Source: Pseudomonadota bacterium (lineage in GTDB: Bacteria; Pseudomonadota; Gammaproteobacteria; Pseudomonadales; Oleiphilaceae). From it: a stretch of DNA of 59,193 nucleotides. Of the stretch, positions 9,285-18,245 are shown in pieces. Where the stretch lies: contig JAEZAA010000039.1 in the NCBI GenBank assembly GCA_023430625.1, positions 1-59,193 on the forward strand. The letters are read 5' to 3'. The notes beneath the pieces were generated by a model, which saw only the letters and a program-made list of their open reading frames with translations, ran no database searches and was not told the origin of the DNA. Numbering within the stretch: the first letter of the stretch is position 1; every line of letters starts with the position of its first letter. Position numbers and translations under genes: made by a program.

Positions 9285-9704
9285 GTGCTATGGGTCAAGG
9301 CCTTTCACATTATCGCCGTCATCTGTTGGTTCGCGGGACTCTTTTATCTCCCCCGGCTGTTCGTCTACCACGCCATGAGCGAGGACGAGATCAGCCGGGA
9401 GCGCTTCAAGGTGATGGAGCGCAAGCTCTATCGCGGCATCACCACACCCGCCATGATTGCGACCCTGGCGCTTGGCCTCTGGCTCCTGTGGCTGAGCCCC
9501 AACTGGCTGCAGATGGGCTGGATTTACGCCAAGCTCACGCTGGTCGCACTGCTGGTGCTCTATCACTTCTACTGTGGTCATTTGGTGAGACTGTTTGGTT
9601 CCAACCGCAATCAACGTGGCCATGTGTTTTATCGCTGGTTCAATGAATTGCCGGTCTTGTTCCTGATCGCTGTGGTCATTCTGGCCGTCATCAAACCTTT
9701 CTGA
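9285..9704 (+). CDS. hemJ: Protoporphyrinogen IX oxidase HemJ
   Basis: HemJ is the membrane-bound, oxygen-independent type of protoporphyrinogen oxidase, acting in the penultimate step of heme synthesis. The product is 139 residues with four hydrophobic helices. It has the typical start MLWVKAFHIIAVICWFAGLF (with H8) and the conserved KVMERKLYRGITTP segment. Translation starts at GTG 9285, 8 nt after AAGGAGAG. It lies in a run of cofactor genes: hemL, four genes on, makes the 5-aminolevulinate precursor of heme. Confidence 0.93.
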   Translation: MLWVKAFHIIAVICWFAGLFYLPRLFVYHAMSEDEISRERFKVMERKLYRGITTPAMIATLALGLWLLWLSPNWLQMGWIYAKLTLVALLVLYHFYCGHLVRLFGSNRNQRGHVFYRWFNELPVLFLIAVVILAVIKPF

Positions 9705-9716
9705 GGGAAGCGTTCC

Positions 9717-10508
9717 ATGCATTACGCCCGTCCTGTTGTCGTCTGTTTTTCCGGGCTGGACCCGGTTGGTGGTGCCGGCATCCAGGCCGACATCGAGGCC
9801 ATTGCCGCCCTGGGCGCCCATTGTGCGCCCATCCTAACGGCGCTGACCGTGCAGGACAGCCGGGGCCTGCACGAAAACCAGCCCGTTGACGCCGACTTGA
9901 TTCGCCGCCAGGCCAGCCTGGTGTTGGAGGATTTGAATGTGGCCGCCTTCAAGCTGGGAGCGCTCGGCGATGTGAGGGTGATCGAAGCCCTGGCGGAAAT
10001 TCTGGCAGCACACCCCCAGGTTCCGGTGGTCATGGACCCTGTGCTGGGAGCCTCTGGCGGCGGCAGCCTGGCCAGCGATCCCATGCAGGAGGCCATGTGC
10101 CGCTTGCTGCTCCCCCTGGCGACGGTAATCACACCCAACAGTCCGGAAGCCTATCGCCTCAGTGGTGAGCAGGATCGTTTTGCGGCGGCGGAGGTGCTGT
10201 TGAAGCATGGCTGTGACCAGGTCCTGATTACCGGCGGCGATGATGAGGGCGAAGTCGTGGTCAACAGCCTCTACGGTCACGACCAGGTGCTGACCCAATG
10301 GGAGTGGCCGCGTCTGCCCGGCATTTACCATGGCTCCGGCTGTACCCTGGCGAGCGCGGTGGCCGCCGGCCTGGCGCGCGGCTGGTCGCTGGAAGAAGCC
10401 TGCGGACGGGCTCAGGCGTACACGTACGAGAGCTTGCGCCAAGGCGACCGGCCTGGCCGCGGACAGAACTTCCCCCGTCGCATCTGGAAAACCCCGGAGA
10501 ACATATAA
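9717..10508 (+). CDS. thiD: Hydroxymethylpyrimidine/phosphomethylpyrimidine kinase
   Basis: ThiD phosphorylates HMP and HMP-phosphate to give HMP-diphosphate for thiamine synthesis. The 263-residue ribokinase-fold protein starts with the substrate loop FSGLDPVGGAGIQADIEA, has VMDPVLGASGGG in the middle and the anion-hole and catalytic segment YHGSGCTLASAVAAGLARG near the C-terminus. It starts 13 nt after hemJ and ends 2 nt before the thiE start, so the genes probably share a transcript. No TPP riboswitch was recognised upstream. Confidence 0.94.
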   Translation: MHYARPVVVCFSGLDPVGGAGIQADIEAIAALGAHCAPILTALTVQDSRGLHENQPVDADLIRRQASLVLEDLNVAAFKLGALGDVRVIEALAEILAAHPQVPVVMDPVLGASGGGSLASDPMQEAMCRLLLPLATVITPNSPEAYRLSGEQDRFAAAEVLLKHGCDQVLITGGDDEGEVVVNSLYGHDQVLTQWEWPRLPGIYHGSGCTLASAVAAGLARGWSLEEACGRAQAYTYESLRQGDRPGRGQNFPRRIWKTPENI

Positions 10509-10510
10509 CC

Positions 10511-11137
10511 GTGTTTGATTGGAATCCACAGGGGCTCTATGCCGTCACCGATCCCGACCTGCTGCCCGGCGAACAGCTGTATCAGGCCGTTGAAGCCGCA
10601 CTCATCGGTGGCGCCAGCCTGGTTCAGTACCGGGACAAGCAGGCATTTCCCCAGCAACGGCTGGAACGAGCCCAGCGTCTGCAGGCCCTCTGCCAGCAGT
10701 ACCAGCGCCCGCTGCTGATCAACGACGACATCGCACTGGCTCTCAGCGTGGGTGCCGCCGGCGTCCACCTGGGGCGCAGCGATGGCAGTCTCGCGGAAGC
10801 CCGCCAGCGCCTGGGTCCGGATGCCATCATAGGTGCCACCTGCCATGATTCGCTGACCTTTGCGCGCGAGGCAAAGACGCAAGGCGCGAGCTATATCGCC
10901 TTTGGCAGTTTTTTCCCCTCCCGCATCAAGCCCGGTGCGCCGGTGCCTCCGCTCAGCCTGATCCAGGACGCCAAGCGGGAGACCGGCCTGCCGGTTGTTG
11001 CCATCGGTGGCATCACCCTTGAGAACGCACCCTCTTTGCGGGCGGCGGGCGCGGACATATTGGCCGTGATTACCGGCCTGTTCGCCGCGCCCGATGTGAC
11101 GCAACGGGCCCGGGAATTTGGTAAGCTCTTCGCCTGA
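10511..11137 (+). CDS. thiE: Thiamine-phosphate synthase
   Basis: ThiE joins HMP-diphosphate and thiazole phosphate to make thiamine monophosphate. The open frame extends to 10298, but the family's N-terminus (GLYAVTDPDLL) begins just after the GTG at 10511, giving the normal length of 208 residues. Motifs seen are QYRDKQAFPQQR, LLINDDIALALSVGAAGVHLG and VAIGGITLEN, all phosphate- or substrate-binding parts of the TIM barrel. The start is 2 nt after the thiD stop. Confidence 0.93.
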   Translation: MFDWNPQGLYAVTDPDLLPGEQLYQAVEAALIGGASLVQYRDKQAFPQQRLERAQRLQALCQQYQRPLLINDDIALALSVGAAGVHLGRSDGSLAEARQRLGPDAIIGATCHDSLTFAREAKTQGASYIAFGSFFPSRIKPGAPVPPLSLIQDAKRETGLPVVAIGGITLENAPSLRAAGADILAVITGLFAAPDVTQRAREFGKLFA

Positions 11138-11186
11138 TGCTCATCCGTACCAGAACTCGCTCGATAGACCTAATGGACCCACACCC

Positions 11187-12467
11187 ATGACCCAATCCGA
11201 TACCCTGTTCGAACGCGCCCAGAAGCACATTCCCGGTGGCGTCAATTCACCTGTCCGAGCCTTCCGGGGCGTCGGTGGCTCACCGGTGTTCTTCAAGCGC
11301 GGCGAAGGTGCCTATCTGATCGACGAAGACGATCGCCGTTACATCGACTACGTCGGCTCCTGGGGCCCAATGATTCTTGGCCATGCACATCCAGCCGTCC
11401 TCAATGCGGTACGTGACCAGCTCGATGACGGCCTGGGCTTCGGCGCGCCCACCCGCATTGAGATCGACATGGCCGAGCAGGTCTGCCGCCTGATGCCGTC
11501 CATCGAGATGGTGCGGATGGTCAGCTCCGGCACCGAAGCCACCATGAGTGCTATCCGCCTGGCCCGTGGTTTTACCGGCCGCGACAAGATCGTGAAGTTC
11601 GAAGGCTGCTACCACGGCCATGCCGATTCGCTCCTGGTCAAGGCCGGCTCCGGCGCCCTGACGCTGGGCGTACCCAACTCACCCGGCGTACCCGCGGCGG
11701 TGGCGCAACAGACCCTGACCCTGACCTACAACGACCTGGATGAAGTGCGCCAGGTGTTCTCCCAGTATGGCGCCGACATTGCCGCCATCATCGTGGAACC
11801 GGTGGCAGGCAACATGAACTGTATTCCGCCCGTCCCCGGCTTTCTGGAAGGCCTGCGGGAGATCTGCGATACCCATGGCAGCCTGCTGATTTTCGATGAA
11901 GTGATGACCGGCTTCCGGGTCGCGCTGGGCGGTGCTCAGGGCTATTACGAGATTCGCCCGGACCTCACCACACTGGGGAAAGTCATCGGCGCGGGACTCC
12001 CGGTCGGCGCCTTTGGCGGGCGCAAGGACATCATGGAGCACATCGCCCCAACCGGTCCGGTCTATCAGGCGGGCACGCTCTCCGGTAATCCGTTGGCCAT
12101 GCGCGCCGGCCTGACCATGCTCAAGGAAGTGGCCAAGCCAGGCTTTCACGACCTGCTCAACGAACTGACGACCCAGCTTGTGGACGGCCTGCAGGAACGT
12201 GCCCGCGCGGCCAACATTCCCCTCACCTGCAATCACGTGGGTGGCATGTTCGGCTTCTTCTTTACCGACGCGCCCCAAGTCACCAACTTCGCCCAGGCCA
12301 CCGCCTGCGACGTCAACCGGTTCAAGAAGTTCTACCACGGCATGTTGAAGGAAGGCGTGTATCTGGCGCCTTCTGCATTCGAAGCCGGCTTTGTCTCGGC
12401 CGCGCACACGGAGCAGGAAATCCGCCTGACGCTCGACGCCGCCGAACGGGTCTTCCGCACCTTGTAA
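11187..12467 (+). CDS. hemL: Glutamate-1-semialdehyde 2,1-aminomutase
   Basis: HemL converts glutamate-1-semialdehyde to 5-aminolevulinate, the first committed tetrapyrrole precursor in the C5 pathway. The 426-residue fold-type I PLP enzyme has HIPGGVNSPVRAFRGVGG at the N-terminus, the Asp motif LLIFDEVMTGFR and the PLP lysine in TTLGKVIGAGLPVGAFGGR. The start at ATG 11187 (MTQSDTLFERA) matches the family; the longer frame from 11118 overlaps thiE and is not supported. The thiD-thiE-hemL order is conserved in Pseudomonas. A clear terminator follows. Confidence 0.96.
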   Translation: MTQSDTLFERAQKHIPGGVNSPVRAFRGVGGSPVFFKRGEGAYLIDEDDRRYIDYVGSWGPMILGHAHPAVLNAVRDQLDDGLGFGAPTRIEIDMAEQVCRLMPSIEMVRMVSSGTEATMSAIRLARGFTGRDKIVKFEGCYHGHADSLLVKAGSGALTLGVPNSPGVPAAVAQQTLTLTYNDLDEVRQVFSQYGADIAAIIVEPVAGNMNCIPPVPGFLEGLREICDTHGSLLIFDEVMTGFRVALGGAQGYYEIRPDLTTLGKVIGAGLPVGAFGGRKDIMEHIAPTGPVYQAGTLSGNPLAMRAGLTMLKEVAKPGFHDLLNELTTQLVDGLQERARAANIPLTCNHVGGMFGFFFTDAPQVTNFAQATACDVNRFKKFYHGMLKEGVYLAPSAFEAGFVSAAHTEQEIRLTLDAAERVFRTL

Positions 12468-12491
12468 GGCCCGCTGCCAACAGGCAGCCAG

Positions 12492-12524
12492 AAAAAAGGC
12501 GGCTCCAAATGGACCGCCTTTTTT
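12492..12524 (+). terminator. Rho-independent terminator after hemL
   Basis: An A-tract, GGCGG, a loop with TCC/GGA pairing, CCGCC and six T residues form a bidirectional hairpin (stem 12498-12518). The T-tract supports hemL on the plus strand, and the A-tract would serve the convergent LpoP-like gene on the minus strand. Confidence 0.88.
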
Positions 12525-12538
12525 GTGTCTATTGCCTG

Positions 12539-12580
12539 ACTATCGGTTTCGACAGACTGATTACCGGTTTCGACAGCCTG
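12539..12580 (+). repeat. Two tandem 21-bp repeats between hemL and the lpoP-like gene
   Basis: Two adjacent copies (12539-12559 and 12560-12580) share the core CGGTTTCGACAG and differ at only a few positions. They lie between two convergent genes, just after the shared terminator. No coding or regulatory role was recognised. Confidence 0.75.
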
Positions 12581-12605
12581 ACGAGCGATCGCAGGTCATG
12601 TCCTC

Positions 12606-13229
12606 TCAGCCACGCTGGCTGCCCTGCCGGCGAGCCTCCTCCGCCCCCCGCTTATCACCCCGGGCCTCGCGGATCTCGGCGATGCGCTGCCAGATGCGGG
12701 AGCGCAGGCTGGTATCGCCGCCCGCCACCGACAACGCCTTCTGACAGAACTGCTCGGCCTGCACGAAAGCGCCATCCGCCATTTTTACCGCCGCCAACTC
12801 GTAATACACCTCGGCTGCCTGCGGCGACATGCGCTGCGCCCGCTCCAGCAGGCTGGTCGCCTGGGCCAGCTGCCCCTCCTGACGGGCCGTGCGCGCCTGC
12901 GCGATCATGGCCTGGGCGGCCGGCGATGGCAGGCTGCGCTCGGTGCGCACCCCTTTGGCAATGGTGCGGGACACATCCGGCTTGGCGGGTTCGGTTCGTG
13001 GCGCAGGCGTCGCGGGCTCCGAGACCACAGGGCCAGTCTCAGCCCTGGGCGTCTGGGTCTGCACGGGCGAGCGTGGTGCGTAGGGTCCGGTGGCACAGGC
13101 CGATAGCAGAACAGACATCAGACAGACGGTCCCCCAGCGCAGCCCGGCGGAAGACCGGGAAAAGGTCCGATTCACCCTGCCGTTTGCCTCGCTTGAAAGC
13201 ACTTGGGACATACGCAATACCTTTTTCAT
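12606..13229 (-). CDS. TPR outer-membrane lipoprotein, probable PBP1b activator (LpoP-like)
   Basis: The 207-residue product has a long N-terminus ending in a lipobox (VLLSAC, lipidated C45), a Pro/Thr-rich linker of about residues 50-95 and TPR-like helices at about 100-190 (QEGQLAQATSLLERAQRMSP and the following helices). Its start overlaps the mrcB stop as ATGA, so the two are translationally coupled. In P. aeruginosa the lipoprotein LpoP, also TPR-based and encoded beside PBP1b, activates that enzyme. Linker, TPRs and location all fit. The first ATG leaves an unusually long pre-lipobox stretch, so a later start such as residue 7 is possible. Confidence 0.82.
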   Translation of the reverse strand: MKKVLRMSQVLSSEANGRVNRTFSRSSAGLRWGTVCLMSVLLSACATGPYAPRSPVQTQTPRAETGPVVSEPATPAPRTEPAKPDVSRTIAKGVRTERSLPSPAAQAMIAQARTARQEGQLAQATSLLERAQRMSPQAAEVYYELAAVKMADGAFVQAEQFCQKALSVAGGDTSLRSRIWQRIAEIREARGDKRGAEEARRQGSQRG

Positions 13230-15610
13230 TCAAACCATCCTCGAATCCAATTCTGTAAACCGCCGCCGGCCGGGCAGGAGGGCGCACGTGCCTGCGGCTC
13301 CGACCCTTTGATGAACGGCAGGTAACGACTTCCCTCGCAATTCTCGTCACTCAACAGCCCGGTTTGGGCATCCACCCAAATATATTCCACGTTATCCGGC
13401 TTGGCGCTGGTGAAGCTGTGTTCCGGCAACGCGCCGATCAGGTCAGTCCAGACCGTCAGGGCCCCGCTGGAACCGGTGAGCCGGGTCGGCCCATTATCGT
13501 CCCGTCCCAGCCAGACCACGGCCAGATGATCACCGGTAAAACCGGCGAACCAGCTGTCCCGCTGATCGTTGGTGGTCCCGGTCTTGCCGGCCACCGCCAG
13601 GCTGGACGGCAACTGGTTGTACACGCGCCGCCCGGTCCCCTCGCGCATCACCGCCTGCAGCCCGTACTGCAGCAAGTGCACCGCATCGTACGGCACCACC
13701 TGCTGGGTTTCGAACGGATAACGCGACAGAACCTCGCCCTGGGGGGTCGTCACCGCCCGAATAACCCGCAATGGCGTATTGAAACCGGAGCTGGCAATCG
13801 TTTGATACATCCGCGCCACTTCGAACGGCGTCAGGCTCAGCGACCCCAGCAGCATGGACGGATACGGCGAAATGTTGCGCTCCACCCCCAGCCGCTGCAA
13901 CGTGTCCACCACACTCGGCAGCGTCACATCCAATCCCAGGCGCACGGTCGAGAGGTTCAGGGAGCGGGTCAGCGCATCGTGCAGGCGGACTTCGCCATAT
14001 TCCTGACCGTCGTAATTCTTCGGTTGCCAGGTCTGGCCGTTCTCCAGCTTGATCATGAACGGCTTGTCCTGAATCGGCGTCACCAGGGTGTAGCGTTCGG
14101 GCTGCATCAGCGCCGTCAGATAGATCGCCGGCTTGACCAGCGAACCAATGGGACGCACCGCCTCCAGAGCCCGGTTGAAGCCCGCAAAGCTGGATTCCTT
14201 GCCGCCCACAATCGCCAGCACCTCGCCACTTTCGGTACCAGTCACCACCACGGCACCCTGCAGCTCCGTGGTCTTGGCAGCCGTTTGCTGCAAGCGTTTG
14301 ACCCCTTCCCGCAGGCTACGTTCCGCCTGCTCCTGCACAATCGGGTCCAGCGTGGTGAAAATCCGCAAGCCTTCCGACTGCAGATCCTCCTCCTGATACT
14401 CCCTCACCAGTTGCTGCTTGACCAGATCCATAAAGGCCGGATAGCGCGCGCCGGAATAACTGGGCGTATTGATGACGCCCAGCGGGCGCCCCTTGTACTT
14501 GATCGCCTCGCTGGCGTTGATCGCACCTTCCCGGGCCAGCAGGTCCAGCACCAGGTTGCGACGTGCCAGCACCCGTTCCGGATGGCGGCGCGGGTTGTAA
14601 TAGGAGGCGCCTTTGACGATACCGACCAGCATGGCGATCTTATCAGTGCTCAACTCCCTCAGTGGCTGGCCGAAATAGAACTGAGACGCCATGCCGAAGC
14701 CATGGATGGCACGATCACCCGCCTGTCCCAGGAAGACCTCGTTCAGATAGGCCTCCAGGATCTCGTCCTTGCTGTAGTGGGCGTCGAGCAAAATGGACAT
14801 GAAGGCTTCGTTTGCCTTGCGCACAAACGAGCGTTCATTGGTGAGATAGAAGTTCTTAACCAGCTGCTGTGTCAGGGTACTGCCGCCCTGCACCACCCGG
14901 CCGGCACGGATATTGGCCCACATGGCACGGGCAATGGCCAGCGGCGCGATGCCCGCATGCTCATAGAACTGACGGTCTTCTACCAGCGTGAGTGCCGTTG
15001 GCAGCATCTTCGGCACCTCATCCAACTGCACCAGGATGCGGTCTTCCCGCTGGGCCGGATAGATACCGCCAATCAGCAGTGGATCCAGACGGGTTGAGTA
15101 CACCGCGCCACCTGAGCGCGCACCGAAGTTCAGCACCACGCCATCGTCGATACGGAAACTGACGGGGACGGCCGGCTCCGCACCATCGGGGAAGCGGAAC
15201 CCACGCGTATGCAGCTCCACCCTGGATCCCGCGACGGCATAGGTGCCAGGACCTTCCAGACGCGATACGCGCTGATAACCCAGCTGATCCAGCTCGCTCC
15301 TTAAGCCCGCTAGCGTCAGGGACTGGCCGTCGAACAGCTCGAGCGGCCGCCCATACACCTTGGCGGGCACCGCCCAGCGCTTGCCCTCAAACTTGGCGCG
15401 TACGGTTGCATCCAAATAGACCAGCCATCCCGCCAACAGGACCAAACCCACCAGGAAGATGCGAAACAGCAAACGCCCCCAGCGCATGCCAGAGGATGGC
15501 TGCTTGCCTGAGGATGAAGAACGGGAGCGCCCCGTACGACGGGATGTACCGCCGCCAGTCGTCCGGGACGCCCGACTACCGCCGCGGGCGGTGGATTGAG
15601 ATTTGGACAT
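13226..15610 (-). CDS. mrcB: Penicillin-binding protein 1B (bifunctional transglycosylase/transpeptidase)
   Basis: This class A PBP polymerises and cross-links peptidoglycan. The 794-residue product has a basic Ser/Gly/Arg-rich cytoplasmic tail, one transmembrane helix (about residues 44-66), a UB2H-like region, a GT51 domain with catalytic Glu in EDRQFYEHAG (about E211), and a transpeptidase domain with SLVK (about S490), SLN (about 550) and KTGTTND (about 676). The ATG at 15610 is chosen over 15679 because family members begin in the basic tail. It forms an operon with the LpoP-like gene through a 4-nt overlap and is divergent from the kinase/ATPase gene. Confidence 0.96.
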   Translation of the reverse strand: MSKSQSTARGGSRASRTTGGGTSRRTGRSRSSSSGKQPSSGMRWGRLLFRIFLVGLVLLAGWLVYLDATVRAKFEGKRWAVPAKVYGRPLELFDGQSLTLAGLRSELDQLGYQRVSRLEGPGTYAVAGSRVELHTRGFRFPDGAEPAVPVSFRIDDGVVLNFGARSGGAVYSTRLDPLLIGGIYPAQREDRILVQLDEVPKMLPTALTLVEDRQFYEHAGIAPLAIARAMWANIRAGRVVQGGSTLTQQLVKNFYLTNERSFVRKANEAFMSILLDAHYSKDEILEAYLNEVFLGQAGDRAIHGFGMASQFYFGQPLRELSTDKIAMLVGIVKGASYYNPRRHPERVLARRNLVLDLLAREGAINASEAIKYKGRPLGVINTPSYSGARYPAFMDLVKQQLVREYQEEDLQSEGLRIFTTLDPIVQEQAERSLREGVKRLQQTAAKTTELQGAVVVTGTESGEVLAIVGGKESSFAGFNRALEAVRPIGSLVKPAIYLTALMQPERYTLVTPIQDKPFMIKLENGQTWQPKNYDGQEYGEVRLHDALTRSLNLSTVRLGLDVTLPSVVDTLQRLGVERNISPYPSMLLGSLSLTPFEVARMYQTIASSGFNTPLRVIRAVTTPQGEVLSRYPFETQQVVPYDAVHLLQYGLQAVMREGTGRRVYNQLPSSLAVAGKTGTTNDQRDSWFAGFTGDHLAVVWLGRDDNGPTRLTGSSGALTVWTDLIGALPEHSFTSAKPDNVEYIWVDAQTGLLSDENCEGSRYLPFIKGSEPQARAPSCPAGGGLQNWIRGWFE

Positions 15611-15783
15611 GGATAAGGAAGTAAACCTGTGTTGACGACAATCGATGCGGTGACGCGGGATGTCTTCCGGGCCACTCATTTATTTCGCGGGCCGCCCGCC
15701 AGGGGCGATTGCGGCGGACCGCCTATCTTACCTCAGGATGACACGTTAACATTAGCCCCCCAGTTAATGACAAGGAGCACACC

Positions 15784-17364
15784 GTGAGCAGCGAACTGAT
15801 CCAGGCGCTTCAGGATGCCACACTATATGACCACCCCGTGCGGGATTTCCAGTTAGTAGAGACGCATATTTCCTGGATCATCCTGACCGGCGAGTACGCC
15901 TATAAAATCAAGAAGCCCATGAACTTTGGCTTTCTCGATTTCAGCAGTCTCGATAGCCGCCGCCACTTCTGCCACAAGGAACTGGAGCTGAACCGGCGCC
16001 TGGCGCCCGCGCTTTATCTGGACGTGCTGCCCATCACCGGCAGCCCCGCCAGCCCCCAACTTGGCGGCAGCGGCGAACCGTTCGAGTACGCCATCAAGAT
16101 GCGCCAGTTCGACCAGGAGCAACTGCTGGATCGCATCCAGGCCCGGGGTGAGTTGACCCTGGCACATCTGGATGAACTGAGCGACGGCATCGCCCGTTTC
16201 CACCAGCAGATTGCCCAGGCCGATCCCGCCAGCGAATTCGGCCAGCCCGATCAGGCCTTTTTCCCGGTGCAACAGAACTTCGACCAGATCCGCCCACTGC
16301 TCAGCGATGAGGACGACCTGAAGCGTCTGGCACAGCTGGAGGCCTGGGCCCAGGCCAGCTTTGAGCGGCTGCGCCCGGTCCTGGCGCAACGTAAGGCCAA
16401 CGGCTTTATTCGCGAATGCCACGGCGACATCCACTTGGGCAATATTACAGTGGTCGACGGCCACGTCACCCTGTTCGACTGCATCGAGTTCAACGAGGCG
16501 TTCCGCTGGACCGATGTCATGTGCGACATCGCCTTCCTCATCATGGACCTGGAAAGCCGCGGTCTGAACCTGCAAGCCAATCACGTCATCAACCGTTACC
16601 TGGAGCAAACCGGGGATTACGAAGGCATGGCAGTGCTGGTGTTTTACAAGGCCTACCGTGCCATGGTGCGGGCAAAAGTTGCGCTGCTGACCAAGGGCGC
16701 GCCTGGACTGAATGCCGAGGCGCTGGCCCAACTGCATGAAACCTATCGCGGATATGCCGAGCTGGCAGAGTCCTATACCTTTGTTCCCAGTCGCTGCCTA
16801 TTGATTACCCATGGCGTATCCGGCTCCGGCAAATCGACTCTGACCAGTCAACTGGTCGACCGGCTCGGCCTGATCCGCCTGCGCTCGGATCTGGAACGCA
16901 AGCGCTTGCACGGTTTAACAGCGCTTGATCGCAGTGGCTCGGAGCTGGATGGCGGCATCTACACCGCCAATGCGACGGAAGCGACCTACCAGCGCCTGGC
17001 GGACCTGGCCAACCGTCTCCTGAGCCAAGGCTATGCGGTGGTGGTCGACGCAACCTTTTTGCGCCATGCCCAACGCAAATTGCTGGAGCTGGTCGCGGAA
17101 GATCAGGGCGTGGCCTTTGCCATCCTGACCTGCGAAGCGGAGCTGGAGACCATTCAAAACTGGATTCAGGCGCGCGAAGCCAGCCAGCAGGATGCCTCCG
17201 AAGCCGGCCTCCAGGTGCTGGAAAAACAGCTGCAGGAACGCGATCCGCTGCAGGGTGAAGAACTCACGCACCAGATCGTCGCCCGCACCGATCAGCCGGA
17301 AACCCTGGAGCCTTTGTTGGTCCGGCTGGGGCAACGGCTGACCCTGTCGGTGGCCAACGCCTGA
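15784..17364 (+). CDS. Aminoglycoside-phosphotransferase-like kinase fused to a P-loop ATPase
   Basis: This is a 526-residue two-domain protein. The N-terminal half resembles small-molecule kinases of the APH fold, with the catalytic loop ECHGDIHLGN and a metal-binding FDCIEFNE segment. The C-terminal part is a P-loop kinase-like domain with Walker A GVSGSGKSTLT near residue 345. This architecture is widespread in proteobacteria and found beside mrcB in Pseudomonas, but its substrate is not known to me. The GTG start at 15784 follows AAGGAGCACACC. True aminoglycoside resistance is unlikely, because the gene sits in conserved core DNA. Confidence 0.82.
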   Translation: MSSELIQALQDATLYDHPVRDFQLVETHISWIILTGEYAYKIKKPMNFGFLDFSSLDSRRHFCHKELELNRRLAPALYLDVLPITGSPASPQLGGSGEPFEYAIKMRQFDQEQLLDRIQARGELTLAHLDELSDGIARFHQQIAQADPASEFGQPDQAFFPVQQNFDQIRPLLSDEDDLKRLAQLEAWAQASFERLRPVLAQRKANGFIRECHGDIHLGNITVVDGHVTLFDCIEFNEAFRWTDVMCDIAFLIMDLESRGLNLQANHVINRYLEQTGDYEGMAVLVFYKAYRAMVRAKVALLTKGAPGLNAEALAQLHETYRGYAELAESYTFVPSRCLLITHGVSGSGKSTLTSQLVDRLGLIRLRSDLERKRLHGLTALDRSGSELDGGIYTANATEATYQRLADLANRLLSQGYAVVVDATFLRHAQRKLLELVAEDQGVAFAILTCEAELETIQNWIQAREASQQDASEAGLQVLEKQLQERDPLQGEELTHQIVARTDQPETLEPLLVRLGQRLTLSVANA

Positions 17365-17450
17365 GCGAATCAGCGCCCCGGCGGGCGCTACGGAGCAGAT
17401 TCTAACCAGCTGGCTATACTGAAAGCAGAACCTCGCCGGAGACTGCTGGA

Positions 17451-17804
17451 ATGAATCTGCCCCGAATCATCAACGATCCGCTCTACCAACTGCTGCGTGA
17501 GGAAAACATCGAGGAGTTCAACAAGCGCAAGCGTGGCAAGACGGAGCTGCCAAGCTTTGCCTTCTGTGACTTTCGCGGCCTGGACCTGCGTGGGCTCGAC
17601 GCCAGCGGGCTGGATCTGAGCAGCGCCTATTTCCGCGGTGCTGACTTGCGCGGCATCGACTTCAGCCAGTGCCGAATGGAGGGCGCGAGCATTGCCGCGG
17701 CCAAGGTTTCTGGCTGCTACTTCCCGGATGAGTTGGCTGCGGACGAGATCGTGATGTCACTCAACCACGGCACCCGGATGCGCTACCGCCGTCAAAGCAG
17801 CTGA
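17451..17804 (+). CDS. Small pentapeptide-repeat protein
   Basis: The 117-residue protein has a central run of A(D/N)LXX-type repeats, visible as GLDLRGLDASGLDLSSAYF and GADLRGIDFSQ, which would fold as a short right-handed quadrilateral beta-helix of about residues 45-85. The flanks are charged and helical. No signal peptide is seen. Such proteins may mimic DNA or bind partners, and no function can be assigned. It follows the kinase/ATPase gene on the same strand. Confidence 0.72.
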   Translation: MNLPRIINDPLYQLLREENIEEFNKRKRGKTELPSFAFCDFRGLDLRGLDASGLDLSSAYFRGADLRGIDFSQCRMEGASIAAAKVSGCYFPDELAADEIVMSLNHGTRMRYRRQSS

Positions 17805-17913
17805 TGCGCTCGTTTCTCCCCCGGAGCGGACGGTTTCTGGGCGAAATCCCCGCTGTATAATAGGCGGCTTCAAGCGGACGTCCCGCCCAATCAGATTCAA
17901 CAGGATTTCGCTC

Positions 17914-18240
17914 ATGACCGCCTCCGTCTGTCTCGGTCCTACCACCCAGATTGCTGAGGCTGGCAGCAAAGGCTTTCAGGTCGGCCGGCAGAGCCTGTTT
18001 GCGGTACGGCGCGGCGAGCGCATTTTTGTCTACCGTAACAACTGCCCGCATCGTGGCATTGAGCTGGAATGGCAACCGGACCAGTTTCTGGATGCGGAGC
18101 GCCAGTTCATTCAGTGTGCCACCCACGGCGCCCTATTTCTGATCGAAACCGGCGAATGCATCAGCGGCCCCTGTGTCGGCGATGCCTTGGAGGCCGTGAG
18201 CTGCGAGATCATCGACGATCAACTCTGGATCAGACTTTAA
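17914..18240 (+). CDS. Rieske [2Fe-2S] domain protein
   Basis: The 108-residue soluble protein carries the two halves of a Rieske site, CPHRG (C44, H46) and CATHG (C68, H71), with the usual spacing. It is about the size of a Rieske ferredoxin, as in dioxygenase or nitrite-reductase small subunits. No oxygenase gene is near, so its electron-transfer partner is unknown. It is convergent with sfsA, whose stop is 5 bp away. Confidence 0.87.
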   Translation: MTASVCLGPTTQIAEAGSKGFQVGRQSLFAVRRGERIFVYRNNCPHRGIELEWQPDQFLDAERQFIQCATHGALFLIETGECISGPCVGDALEAVSCEIIDDQLWIRL

Positions 18241-18245
18241 CCGGT

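Noticed and set aside
13364..15097. 577-residue plus-strand open frame
   Set aside because: It is antisense to mrcB, a GC-rich shadow with His/Gln/Arg-rich composition and no family features.
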